NCBI RefSeq assembly: GCF_019264375.1
Contig: NZ_JAHVAI010000016.1
Coordinates: 1-45,271, forward strand
Length of the DNA: 45,271 bases
Reading direction: 5' to 3'
Source: Sedimentimonas flavescens
GTDB taxonomy: Bacteria; Pseudomonadota; Alphaproteobacteria; Rhodobacterales; Rhodobacteraceae
The notes under the pieces are model-generated. The model saw nothing but the letters and a program-made list of their open reading frames with translations, made no database searches and was not told the DNA's origin. Of this stretch, positions 17,459-25,668 are shown piece by piece; within the stretch, counting starts at the first letter, position 1; the number at the start of each line of letters is the position of its first letter. Made by a program: the position numbers and the translations under genes.

Positions 17459-18395
17459 TTACATCGCCACCGCCCGCCGCGTGATCGAGATCGAGGCCGA
17501 GGGGCTGGCGCAACTAGCCGAGGGCCTGAACGGCACCTTCGTTGCAGCGGTCGAGACGATCTTGAAGGCGCGCGGCCGCGTTATCGTGTCAGGCATGGGC
17601 AAATCGGGCCATGTCGGGCGCAAGATCGCGGCGACGCTGGCCTCGACCGGCACGCCCGCGCAATTCGTCCACCCGGCCGAGGCAAGCCACGGCGATCTGG
17701 GCATGGTCACGCCCGACGATGTGGCACTGGTCTTGTCGAACTCGGGCGAGACGCCTGAACTGGCCGACCTGATCGCCCATACCCGGCGCTTCCAGATCCC
17801 GTTGATCGGTGTGGCCAGCCGGCCCGACTCGACCCTTCTGCGTCAGGCCGATGTCGCGCTGGTGTTGCCGCGCGCGACCGAGGCCTGCGGCACCGGCAAT
17901 GTGCCCACCACCTCGACCACCATGACGCTTGCACTGGGCGATGCGCTGGCCGTCGCGCTGATGGAGCATCGTGCGTTCACGCCCGAGCATTTCCGCACCT
18001 TCCATCCGGGCGGCAAGCTGGGAGCGAAGCTGTCCAAGGTCGCCGACCTCATGCATGAGGACATGCCGCTGGTCCCCGAGACCACACCCATGTCCGAGGC
18101 GCTTCTGGTCATCAGCCAGAAAGGCTTTGGCGTCGTCGGGGTCACCGACGCCCAGGGGCATCTGTCGGGCATCATCACCGACGGCGACCTGCGCCGTCAC
18201 ATGGAGGGCCTGCTTGGCCATACCGCCGTCGAGGTGATGACGCGCAACCCGCGCACCATCGCGCCCGGCGTGCTGGCCGAATCCGCCGTGGCCGTGATGA
18301 ACGAGAAAAAGATCACCTGCCTCTTCGCGGTCGATCAGGGGCGCCCGGTCGGCATCCTGCATATCCACGACTGCCTGCGCGCCGGGGTGGTCTGA
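17439..18395 (+). CDS. kdsD: D-arabinose-5-phosphate isomerase (KpsF/GutQ family)
   Basis: 318 aa. An N-terminal SIS sugar-isomerase domain (GRVIVSGMGKSGHVGRK, then HPAEASHGDLGM) is followed by two CBS domains from about residue 205 (LMHEDMPLVPETTPMSEAL and VMTRNPRTIAPG). It converts ribulose-5-phosphate to arabinose-5-phosphate, the first committed step to Kdo for lipopolysaccharide and capsule linkers. ATG 17439 has GGGAGGAG upstream. It is coupled by TGATG to lptC, the common alphaproteobacterial order. Confidence 0.93.
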   Translation: MTSSTTDYIATARRVIEIEAEGLAQLAEGLNGTFVAAVETILKARGRVIVSGMGKSGHVGRKIAATLASTGTPAQFVHPAEASHGDLGMVTPDDVALVLSNSGETPELADLIAHTRRFQIPLIGVASRPDSTLLRQADVALVLPRATEACGTGNVPTTSTTMTLALGDALAVALMEHRAFTPEHFRTFHPGGKLGAKLSKVADLMHEDMPLVPETTPMSEALLVISQKGFGVVGVTDAQGHLSGIITDGDLRRHMEGLLGHTAVEVMTRNPRTIAPGVLAESAVAVMNEKKITCLFAVDQGRPVGILHIHDCLRAGVV

Positions 18396-18994
18396 TGCGC
18401 TATGACAACAGCCATTCGATGATCGTGGCATGGGTCAAGATTGCCCTGCCGCTGGCCGCGCTTGCGCTGTTGTCCACGCTGTTCATGTTCTCGGACAAGG
18501 TCGATCCGCAGCTTGCGCAGTTCTATGCCAAGGTCGATGTGGCCGAACTTGCGCGCGAACAACGCATGACCTCGCCGACCTATGCCGGCATGACTGAGGA
18601 TGGCTCCGCCCTGACGGTGCGCGCCAGCGCCGCGCGGCCCGATCCGAATGGCGGCGCGGGGGCCTCGGCCGAGCGGCTGGTGGCCAAGATCGAAACGCGT
18701 GACGGCATGGTGACCGATCTGACGGCGGCCGCCGGGCTGCTCGATCCCGGCAACGAGGGGATCAGGCTGTCCGACGGGGTTACGGTGCAGACCTCGACGG
18801 GCTATCGCATGGCGACGCCCGTGGTGCAGATCGCCACCGACCGCTCGCGCCTCGAAGCGCCGCAGCCGGTGATGGCCGACGGCCCCTTCGGCACGATCAA
18901 TGCCGATTCGATGTTGATGACGACCAATGCGGCAGGTTCGCAGGATCTGATTTTCAATGGGCATGTAAAGCTGATATATCAGCCGCAAGAGTGA
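18395..18994 (+). CDS. lptC: LPS export ABC transporter periplasmic protein LptC
   Basis: 199 aa. A single N-terminal membrane anchor (MIVAWVKIALPLAALALLSTL, about residues 10-30) precedes a periplasmic LptC beta-jellyroll domain. The segment ADGPFGTINADSM is typical of the C-terminal half. LptC receives LPS from LptB2FG and passes it to LptA across the periplasm. Identity rests mainly on position between kdsD and lptA plus the anchor and size. The start shares one base with the kdsD stop. Confidence 0.88.
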   Translation: MRYDNSHSMIVAWVKIALPLAALALLSTLFMFSDKVDPQLAQFYAKVDVAELAREQRMTSPTYAGMTEDGSALTVRASAARPDPNGGAGASAERLVAKIETRDGMVTDLTAAAGLLDPGNEGIRLSDGVTVQTSTGYRMATPVVQIATDRSRLEAPQPVMADGPFGTINADSMLMTTNAAGSQDLIFNGHVKLIYQPQE

Positions 18995-19001
18995 GGTTTT
19001 C

Positions 19002-19484
19002 ATGTTCTCCCGTTCGCGCATTCTTGCCCTGATTTTTCTGCTCGTACCGGTGGCCGTTTCGGCACAGGAGGTGGCCTTCGCCGGGCTGCGTGCCGATACT
19101 GCGGCCCCGGTCGAGGTGACGGCCGACAGCCTGTCGGTTAACCAGGCGGATGGCACGGCGGTGTTTTCGGGCAATGTCGTGATCGGCCAGGGCGAGATGC
19201 GCCTGCAGGCGGCAACGGTGCAGGTCGAATATGGCGCGGACAATTCCAAGATCGCGCGGCTTCACGCCTCGGGAGGGGTCACGCTGGCCTCGCCGACCGA
19301 GGCCGCCGAGGCCAGCGACGCGGTCTATGATGTGACCACCGGGCGGCTCGTGATGACGGGCGATGTACTGCTGACCCAGGGTGCGAGCGTCATGTCGGGG
19401 CAAAAGCTCGACGTCGATCTGAATACCGGCGTGGGCCGGATGGACGGGCGGGTTCGCACGATCCTGCAACCGGGGGGCAACTGA
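19002..19484 (+). CDS. lptA: LPS transport periplasmic protein LptA
   Basis: 160 aa with a signal peptide (MFSRSRILALIFLLVPVAVS, cut after SA). The OstA/LptA domain starts at PVEVTADSLSVNQADGTAVF and contains the repeated beta pattern FSGNVVIGQGEMRLQA and VMTGDVLLTQGASVMSG. It forms the periplasmic bridge for LPS between LptC and the outer-membrane LptD. It starts 7 bases after lptC and its stop overlaps the lptB start. Confidence 0.92.
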   Translation: MFSRSRILALIFLLVPVAVSAQEVAFAGLRADTAAPVEVTADSLSVNQADGTAVFSGNVVIGQGEMRLQAATVQVEYGADNSKIARLHASGGVTLASPTEAAEASDAVYDVTTGRLVMTGDVLLTQGASVMSGQKLDVDLNTGVGRMDGRVRTILQPGGN

Positions 19485-20242
19485 TGGCCACCCCCGAACT
19501 CAGCCTGGCCGAGGGTGCAGGCGGCCTGCGCGTCACCAACCTGCGCAAGAGCTATCGCAAGCGGCTGGTGATCCGCGATGTCTCGCTGGAGTTGAACCGC
19601 GGCGAGGTCGTGGCGCTTCTGGGCCCGAACGGCTCGGGCAAGACCACCTGCTTTTACAATGTCGCCGGGCTGATCACCCCCGACTCCGGTCAGGTCTCCA
19701 TAGACGGGCGCGATGTGACCACCCTGCCGATGTATCGCCGCGCCAAATTGGGCATCGGCTACCTGCCGCAAGAGGCCTCGATCTTCCGCGGCCTTTCGGT
19801 CGAGAAGAACATCATGGCGGTGCTGGAAATCGCCGAGCACGATCCGCACAAGCGACGGGAAAGACTGGAAGAATTGCTTGGCGAGTTCTCGATTGAGCAT
19901 CTGCGCCACGCCTCGGCGCTGGCGCTGTCGGGGGGCGAGCGGCGGCGGGTGGAGATCGCGCGCTGTCTGGCTGCCGACCCCAAGTATCTGCTGCTCGACG
20001 AACCCTTCGCCGGGGTTGATCCGATCGCCGTGGGCGAGATCCGCGCGTTGGTGTCGCAGCTCAAGGAACGTGGGATCGGTGTGCTCATCACCGACCATAA
20101 CGTGCGCGAAACGCTCGAGATCGTGGACCGCGCCTACATCCTGCACGATGGCAAGGTGCTGATGTCGGGCACCACCGAAGAGGTGGTCCACGATGAAAAT
20201 GTGCGCCGCGTCTATCTGGGGCAAAACTTCCGCATCATCTGA
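19484..20242 (+). CDS. lptB: LPS export ABC transporter ATP-binding protein LptB
   Basis: 252-aa ABC ATPase. Walker A is GPNGSGKTT, Q-loop YLPQEASIFRGLSVEKN, signature LSGGERRRVEIARCLA, Walker B YLLLDEPFAGVDP and H-loop ITDHNVRETLEI, the last two typical of LptB. It powers LPS extraction with LptF and LptG, which are not in the window. In many alphaproteobacteria rpoN follows lptB; here the next gene is hpf, 217 bases downstream. Confidence 0.95.
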   Translation: MATPELSLAEGAGGLRVTNLRKSYRKRLVIRDVSLELNRGEVVALLGPNGSGKTTCFYNVAGLITPDSGQVSIDGRDVTTLPMYRRAKLGIGYLPQEASIFRGLSVEKNIMAVLEIAEHDPHKRRERLEELLGEFSIEHLRHASALALSGGERRRVEIARCLAADPKYLLLDEPFAGVDPIAVGEIRALVSQLKERGIGVLITDHNVRETLEIVDRAYILHDGKVLMSGTTEEVVHDENVRRVYLGQNFRII

Positions 20243-20269
20243 GTGCTGCGGTGCAGCGAAGTTGACCCG

Positions 20270-20298
20270 TTGACACCCCTCGCGATCCGTTCCCAAAT
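20270..20298 (+). promoter_or_regulatory. Candidate promoter upstream of hpf
   Basis: A perfect TTGACA at 20270-20275 is followed after 17 bases by CCAAAT (20293-20298), a weak -10. The C-rich surroundings could also suit a heat-shock-type sigma factor, fitting a stress-induced hibernation factor. Evidence is limited to the -35 match and the location in the 217-base gap after lptB, where I see no gene. Confidence 0.35.
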
Positions 20299-20459
20299 GA
20301 GACAAATGCGTGAACATGGCCCCATTGCCCGAGCACCCTTTTCGACCGATTCCGGTCCGTCTCGGCCATTGCCCTGCGCACAGCCATTCCCCAGATTTAA
20401 CCGGCCCGCCTCCCCGACAATTCCGTCCGGGTTCGGGCCACTGACGTGAAGGAGAAGCC

Positions 20460-21035
20460 ATGCGGTACCAGATCAGCGGCAAACAGCTTGACGTGGGCGA
20501 AGCGCTGCAAACCCATGTAAAGTCCGAACTGGGCGAAACGGTGGACAAGTATATGCAGCGCCCCACGGATGCGACCGTGGTGTTTTCGCGCGATGCGCAT
20601 GAGTATATCTGTGAAGCGACGGTTCATCTGTCGACCGGCCTGACCGCCACGGCGACGGGCCATGCAACCGAGATCTATGCAGCCTTCGAATCTTGCCGTG
20701 AGAAGATGGACAAGCAGCTGCGCCGCCACAAGCGCCGGCTGAAGGATCATCACAAGGAACGTTCGCAGCCTGTTGAATTTGGCGCTGCCGGCCTGTATGT
20801 GCTCGCCGCGGATGAAGAAGAGTCGCACGAGGACGGCGGTGGCCTTGCTCCCGTGATCGTGGCCGAGATGGAGACCAAGGTCCCCACGCTCTCGGTCGGC
20901 GAGGCGGTGATGCAGATGGAACTGGCCAATGCCTCGATGCTGGTCTTCCGCAACGAGAAACATGGCGGGGTCAACGTCGTGCATCGCCGCGATGACGGCA
21001 ATGTGGGCTGGATCGACCCGCGCAACAGCAAATGA
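20460..21035 (+). CDS. hpf: Ribosome hibernation-promoting factor, long form
   Basis: 191 aa. The N-terminal S30AE domain (MRYQISGKQLDVGEALQTHV, about 1-100) binds in the 30S decoding centre. A charged linker leads to a C-terminal dimerisation domain (about 130-185) with SVGEAVMQMELANASMLVF and VVHRRDDGNVGWIDP. Long HPF alone makes 100S ribosome dimers in starvation. AAGGAG precedes the ATG. It is followed by ptsN, the standard pairing in Proteobacteria. Confidence 0.93.
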   Translation: MRYQISGKQLDVGEALQTHVKSELGETVDKYMQRPTDATVVFSRDAHEYICEATVHLSTGLTATATGHATEIYAAFESCREKMDKQLRRHKRRLKDHHKERSQPVEFGAAGLYVLAADEEESHEDGGGLAPVIVAEMETKVPTLSVGEAVMQMELANASMLVFRNEKHGGVNVVHRRDDGNVGWIDPRNSK

Positions 21036-21069
21036 GCGCCTGACGATGGCAGGCGCGGAAAAAGGACAG

Positions 21070-21534
21070 ATGGATCTATCCTCGCTGCTCAAGCCGGGTG
21101 CCGTTAAGGCACTCGTCAACGTTACGAGCAAGAAGCGCCTGTTTCAGGACCTCTCGGAAATCGCGCATTCAGCCTACGGGCTGGATGCGGCTCAGGCGGT
21201 CGACGCCCTGCAGGAACGTGAAAGCCTTGGCCCGACGGGCGTGGGGCATGGCGTTGCCCTGCCGCATGCGCGTCTGCACGGCCTGAAATCGGTCGTGGGC
21301 GTGTTCCTGCGCCTCGAAAAACCGCTCGATTTCGATGCGGTGGACCGGCTGCCGGTCGATCTGGTCTTCGCGCTGTTCGCGCCCAAGGATTCGGGTGTCG
21401 ATCATCTCAAGGCTCTGGCGCTCGTCTCGCGCACCATGCGCAATGGCGAGGTCTGCGCCAAGCTGCGCGCCAATACCGATCCGGCGGCGCTGCACGCCGT
21501 TCTGACGGCCGGGCCGGGTGCGCAAGCCGCCTGA
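21070..21534 (+). CDS. ptsN: Nitrogen-regulatory PTS IIA protein
   Basis: 154 aa starting MDLSSLLKPGAVKALVNVTS, a normal EIIA-Ntr start and length. His66 in GVALPHARLHG is the expected phosphorylation site. It receives phosphate from NPr and regulates metabolism, often K+ uptake or nitrogen and carbon balance. ATG 21070 with AAGGA upstream is preferred; ATG 21046 in the same frame would add 8 residues. The stop abuts the convergent sulfotransferase stop. Confidence 0.9.
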   Translation: MDLSSLLKPGAVKALVNVTSKKRLFQDLSEIAHSAYGLDAAQAVDALQERESLGPTGVGHGVALPHARLHGLKSVVGVFLRLEKPLDFDAVDRLPVDLVFALFAPKDSGVDHLKALALVSRTMRNGEVCAKLRANTDPAALHAVLTAGPGAQAA

Positions 21535-21541
21535 TCAGGCG
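21528..21541. repeat. 14-bp perfect palindrome containing both convergent stop codons
   Basis: CGCCTGATCAGGCG is a perfect palindrome. Its centre TGATCA contains the ptsN stop (TGA, plus strand) and the sulfotransferase stop (TGA, minus strand), with no base between the genes. Folded, it gives a 5-bp stem with a GATC loop and no T-tract, so it is at best a weak bidirectional terminator. Confidence 0.6.
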
Positions 21542-22902
21542 CGCCAATCCCCAAAACCGAATTGCAGGAAGTCGCGCGGATAAGCCTCTCGCGCGGCTTT
21601 TTCCATTTCGGGCTGCCAGATATCGGCCAGCTTGACCGGCCCGCTATCCGGGTCGGGGGCGGTGAAGGCCGGTGTCTCCAACCCCGCGGCGCCCGCCAGA
21701 TAGGCCAGATCCTCGGCCAGCCGATCTTCGCGCGCGAGCAAGTCGGGCGCACCGATCTGCGAGATCGACTGAACCATATTCGATTGGCTCGCCCAAAGCG
21801 GCTGCACCGGCAGCTTGGTCTGCCCGCCCAGATGCGGCTTGAGCCAGCGCAGCCATGCCAGAAACGCCGGGCCGTGATCGTCGAGTTTCATCTTATAGCT
21901 TTTCGTCAGAACCCGGCGCGTCTCTTCAAAACTCGGGGCCTCAAGCAGCGTGCAGAAGGCCTGATGAGCGCGCAAGAGCGGGTGGCGCAGCACGGTGAAG
22001 CTGCGATGGCCGGGGTGACGGCGCTTCCATTGGCGCAGGGTCTTCTGCGAGAAGCCATCCTCGACCTCGCCCAACTGCTCCAGCCACGCGCGGATCGCCG
22101 CGTCCGGCGCAGGGCGGATCGGCATGAACAACAGTCCGCCCCCGCGCAACGCCATGAAACCGGGCACATTCGGCCCCCGGCGCGGTTCAAAATTCGGCGT
22201 GCGCGCCAGGTTGAAATGATCGAGCCGCGAAAGCGCCGCCTCCATCGCCGCCGGGTTGGAAACCTTGTCTTCCAACGGTTCGGGATTCTGTGGCACAAGC
22301 TTGCTGGAAAGCGTGTCCAGACGCGCCTCGACTCCAAGCCATTGCGCCAGCCCGTTCAGCACGGACAGATCGGGCACATCCTCATAATCGAGATAGAAGG
22401 CCGTCTGCCCCGAGGTCTGAAGCGCGTGCAAGACACGCAACTGGAACTGCTGCAAGGTTTCCAGGTGGGCGGCATACTCAGCCGCGTCAAACTTGGCCAG
22501 CGCGGCGATGCGATGGCGCGCATCGGCAAGCCGCCACTGGCCGGTCGCCCGCGCGATCTTGAGGCTGATATAGCTTTCCAGCGGATTGCGGTTCAGAACG
22601 ATCTTGGCGCAGCGCGGATCGTCCAGCATCGCGCCAAGCACGCGCGGATCGTGATCAGGGAAATAGCGGCAGCCGTTCAGACCGGGCTCGGCGCCGATCC
22701 TTTGCCACAGCACCAGCGGGTCGGCATCGCGCTCGGCCAGACTCATTCCCAGAAGCGTGTCGCGCTTGGGGTAGCCGATCAGCGCGGGGTTGAAGGCCTC
22801 GCCATGGCAGGTCACGCCCGCCAGCGCGTTCAGCGCGGCTTCGAGCAGGTTCGAGCCCGTCCGCATCGCCGCAAGGATGACGAAGCTGTCGAAGCGCGCC
22901 AT
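21535..22902 (-). CDS. Sulfotransferase family protein
   Basis: 455 aa. The N-terminal part has the 5'-PAPS-binding P-loop-like start FVILAAMRTGSNLLEAALN and the 3'-phosphate-binding region IVLNRNPLESYISLKIA, as in NodH/NoeE-type carbohydrate sulfotransferases. The second half (about 230-455) has FTVLRHPLLRAHQAFCTLL, which resembles a second, degenerate sulfotransferase-like domain. It would transfer sulfate from PAPS to a glycan. It is the last gene of a minus-strand glycosyltransferase block (3 bases after the GT14 gene), and cysQ, which removes the by-product PAP, is at the upstream end of the block. Confidence 0.82.
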   Translation of the reverse strand: MARFDSFVILAAMRTGSNLLEAALNALAGVTCHGEAFNPALIGYPKRDTLLGMSLAERDADPLVLWQRIGAEPGLNGCRYFPDHDPRVLGAMLDDPRCAKIVLNRNPLESYISLKIARATGQWRLADARHRIAALAKFDAAEYAAHLETLQQFQLRVLHALQTSGQTAFYLDYEDVPDLSVLNGLAQWLGVEARLDTLSSKLVPQNPEPLEDKVSNPAAMEAALSRLDHFNLARTPNFEPRRGPNVPGFMALRGGGLLFMPIRPAPDAAIRAWLEQLGEVEDGFSQKTLRQWKRRHPGHRSFTVLRHPLLRAHQAFCTLLEAPSFEETRRVLTKSYKMKLDDHGPAFLAWLRWLKPHLGGQTKLPVQPLWASQSNMVQSISQIGAPDLLAREDRLAEDLAYLAGAAGLETPAFTAPDPDSGPVKLADIWQPEMEKAAREAYPRDFLQFGFGDWRA

Positions 22903-22905
22903 CGG

Positions 22906-24606
22906 TTACTTCACCACGACATAGGGCCGTGGCCGCGCGGGCGCGTTGGGGCGCTGATCGGCTTCGGTCGGGAAATGGCCGGCCAGCCGCAACTGCATCC
23001 CCTGGTTCTTCAGCGCCTGAAGAAAGCCGCCAAAACCGGTCAGATCGACGATATGCGGCGCCTCGGATAGGCGCCGGGCGTTGCGCGGGGCGATCTCATC
23101 GACGATGGCCTGCAGGTTCTCCATCGGGTGTTCGAGGAATTCCGACATGCTCCAGACCCGGATACGGGCCTTGGCAAGCACGGACTTCAGGATCTCGACC
23201 TGATCGAATTCGATCTGTTGCAGGCGCGCGGCCTCGTTCCGGATCTCGGCGAAGGTCAGGTTTGAGCGGAACAGCGGCACCGCCCAGGCCCCCGTCACGA
23301 CCGAGATCTGCGCGTTGGGGTCGGCGGCGGTGAAGGCGTTCAGGCTTTGCGTGTCGCGCGGGCCAAACATGAAACATTGCCGCTCGCCGCGCGAGTTCCA
23401 GATCAGGCTGGCGAGGAAGGACTGGGGGTCATAGTCGCGCAGGGTCGCGGAATCGGACAGGCAGCCGTTGAAAACCGTCTCTGACCCGGCGAATTCGGCC
23501 CGTTCGGGTCCGAACAGATGGCCATGCACCCGCGCGCCAACCTGCCGCGCCAGCCAGTCGTCGAAATCCTCGAACAGTTCGGTGAAGCCCTGAAAGATCG
23601 AGTAGGGCGCCGATGTCTTTCCATTCTCGCGGCCGCGCAGCGGATAGCGTGACTGCATGTAGAGCCCCGCACGCCCCTTGGTGCGCCGTTCCACCGCCTG
23701 CGCAAAGAGGCGATCGACCTTCGAGGGGTTCGGCTCGGCCTGGCTCGCGGCCATGCGGTTGGGGGCGAGGAAGGTCGTATAGAGCTGGTCGGCCTTGGGC
23801 CAGACCTTGCGCGCCACGAAGCAATCCGAGCGGCGCAGCAGCTCAAGGTGGTCATCGTAGAAGATATGCGGCTTGCCCTGAAAATCGAACTTCGACAGCG
23901 TCAGCGAGCGGCTTTCGAGCGCGCCCGAGTAGCGCCGCACGAGCGTCTGGAAATAGGCCTCGTCCGGGATCCAGACCTTCTTGAAATAACGCTCGTAGAG
24001 CTTGCGTTTGGGGTCTTGCAGGATCGCGCTCAGCGTGCGGCGGGTCAGGCACCACCACTGGCTGCCCAGATGCGGGTCCAGCCCCTCGGGGATGGTGCGC
24101 TTGAAGCCGAGGCGGCGTTGCAGCGCGACGTAGCGGTCAAAGGCCTTGCGCTGCGATTTCCACGAGAAGGGGAAGCGCAGGGTGAATCGCTCCATATCCA
24201 CGCCGCCCATAGTCCAGCCGACATCGGTGGTGGTCACGCTTTCGATGAAGTCGGTGTTGGGCCGCGCGTCGAGATAGTCGATCAACTCCTGCACGGGGCG
24301 CAGCGGCAGGCAGGCGCCTGAGGCCAGATAGACATGCCGCACCTCGGGGTGTCGGGCCAGCATCTGCTCGGCCCCGGCCTGCGAGGCGGCCACCAGCGAC
24401 CAGGTGCCCCAGTCGCACTTGAACCGCTTGCAGAACGAGACAGTATCGAGATCGGCGACGGCGGCTGTCAGTTTCCCGTAATCGGCATCGCTGACCCGGT
24501 GATCGACATGGATCACCACCGGCGTGCCATGCTCGGCCCAGTGCCGCGCGATCTGCGCGGTCCGGTGAAGCGCCGTATGGCACAGAATGATGAAGCCGAC
24601 GGTCAT
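22906..24606 (-). CDS. GT14-type glycosyltransferase (beta-1,6-GlcNAc/xylosyltransferase-like) with large C-terminal domain
   Basis: 566 aa. The N-terminal region (about 1-260) has core-2/I-branching enzyme features: GFIILCHTALHRTAQIARHW, VVIHVDHRVSD, VYLASGACLPLRPVQEL, GSQWWCLTRRTLSAIL and IPDEAYFQTLV. The rest (about 270-566) is a domain I associate with DUF5928 in Rhodobacterales, of unknown function. ATG at 24606 is preferred because AGGA lies 7 bases upstream; ATG 24612 sits too close to it. It likely adds a sugar to a surface glycan. Its neighbours, a GT2 gene 9 bases upstream and the sulfotransferase 3 bases downstream, suggest one pathway. Confidence 0.82.
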   Translation of the reverse strand: MTVGFIILCHTALHRTAQIARHWAEHGTPVVIHVDHRVSDADYGKLTAAVADLDTVSFCKRFKCDWGTWSLVAASQAGAEQMLARHPEVRHVYLASGACLPLRPVQELIDYLDARPNTDFIESVTTTDVGWTMGGVDMERFTLRFPFSWKSQRKAFDRYVALQRRLGFKRTIPEGLDPHLGSQWWCLTRRTLSAILQDPKRKLYERYFKKVWIPDEAYFQTLVRRYSGALESRSLTLSKFDFQGKPHIFYDDHLELLRRSDCFVARKVWPKADQLYTTFLAPNRMAASQAEPNPSKVDRLFAQAVERRTKGRAGLYMQSRYPLRGRENGKTSAPYSIFQGFTELFEDFDDWLARQVGARVHGHLFGPERAEFAGSETVFNGCLSDSATLRDYDPQSFLASLIWNSRGERQCFMFGPRDTQSLNAFTAADPNAQISVVTGAWAVPLFRSNLTFAEIRNEAARLQQIEFDQVEILKSVLAKARIRVWSMSEFLEHPMENLQAIVDEIAPRNARRLSEAPHIVDLTGFGGFLQALKNQGMQLRLAGHFPTEADQRPNAPARPRPYVVVK

Positions 24607-24615
24607 GCCCATGTC

Positions 24616-25626
24616 CTAAGCCCAGTTCCCCTTCGACATCAGGCCAAGGATCTCAAGCTGTCGCCAGTTGATATATTTCTCGGACCATTTGCACCAGAGG
24701 TCCGGTTCTTTCGCCAGCGTTTCGGAATAGGCGCGATATTCGCGTGAGCCGCCGAAATGCTCGCCCCGCTCCATCTCCTCGGTGATCTTCTCGCTCAGCG
24801 GCGAGATGAACTTGGCATGCAGCAAGCAGCCCGAGACCTTCTCGCCGCCCCATTCGTCATAGACGGCGTTTAGCCCGCGCGGCAGCATCATGTGGGTCGA
24901 GGAGATGAAGGCAAAGCCGCGCTGCCAGCGCACCAGCGGCACCTTGTTGAGCGAGGGCGCCTCGGTCGGGCGGTCGGCAAAGAACATCCGTGCGCGCGGC
25001 CCGCCCTGGATCCAGAGGTTGTGATACTCGGGGTTCTTCGAGATCGTGTAATTGCCGCCGTCGAACCAGCAGGCCGTCTCGAACGGGTTATCGCCCGCGC
25101 GGTAGGGCACGGCGTCGATCGGGCCCTTGGGATACATGTCCAGCATCATCGCCGGGAAGGCGCGGATGTCATAGGTATCGAGCCAGTCGGTCAGCGCGTC
25201 GATGGGCCGCGTATCGCAGAAGGGATAGACGAAGAACTCGTCAGGATCGACCGTCAGCGTCCAGTGCCCCGTGCCGTATCTGCGCAAGAGCCAGTTGATC
25301 CAGTCGATCCCGTAGCGCGAGCTTTTGTAGCTGGCCTCGGTGCGCCAGAGCGACACATCGGGCTGGGCCAGCAGATACTCGGTCGAGCCATCGTCCGAGC
25401 CGTTATCCACCATCAGGAAATGCCGCACGCCGAGTTCGCGATAGTAGCGCAGGAAATAGGGCAGGCGGATCTTCTCGTTGCGCAGCGTGGTGAAGACCAG
25501 AACATCCGAGCTCACGATCGCGCCGGTCCGGTCGGCAAGGCAGTTCAGTTCATGGCGCTTGCGGAAGGCCCGGAACAGCAGACGCTTGCGTTTGTAACGC
25601 AGGCGCAGGGTCTCCCGTATGCTCAT
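24616..25626 (-). CDS. Glycosyltransferase family 2 protein
   Basis: 336 aa of the Glyco_tranf_2_4 type. The basic N-terminus (RYKRKRLLFRAFRKRHEL) precedes the GT-A start VLVFTTLRNEKIRLPYFLRY and FLMVDNGSDDGSTEYLL. LTVDPDEFFVYP supplies the metal-binding D-x-D-like site. There is no transmembrane segment. It transfers an unidentified sugar in the surface polysaccharide block. It lies 42 bases after the GT4 gene and 9 bases before the GT14 gene. Confidence 0.85.
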   Translation of the reverse strand: MSIRETLRLRYKRKRLLFRAFRKRHELNCLADRTGAIVSSDVLVFTTLRNEKIRLPYFLRYYRELGVRHFLMVDNGSDDGSTEYLLAQPDVSLWRTEASYKSSRYGIDWINWLLRRYGTGHWTLTVDPDEFFVYPFCDTRPIDALTDWLDTYDIRAFPAMMLDMYPKGPIDAVPYRAGDNPFETACWFDGGNYTISKNPEYHNLWIQGGPRARMFFADRPTEAPSLNKVPLVRWQRGFAFISSTHMMLPRGLNAVYDEWGGEKVSGCLLHAKFISPLSEKITEEMERGEHFGGSREYRAYSETLAKEPDLWCKWSEKYINWRQLEILGLMSKGNWA

Positions 25627-25668
25627 TCCGCCGCTCCGTCCACTTCAGGCGCTGTTCAGCGAAGCCTT

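Noticed and set aside
21562-23070. 502-aa plus-strand frame opposite the sulfotransferase and GT14 genes
   Set aside because: Arg/Gln/His-rich composition typical of the reverse complement of GC-rich codons; the opposite strand carries sulfotransferase motifs.
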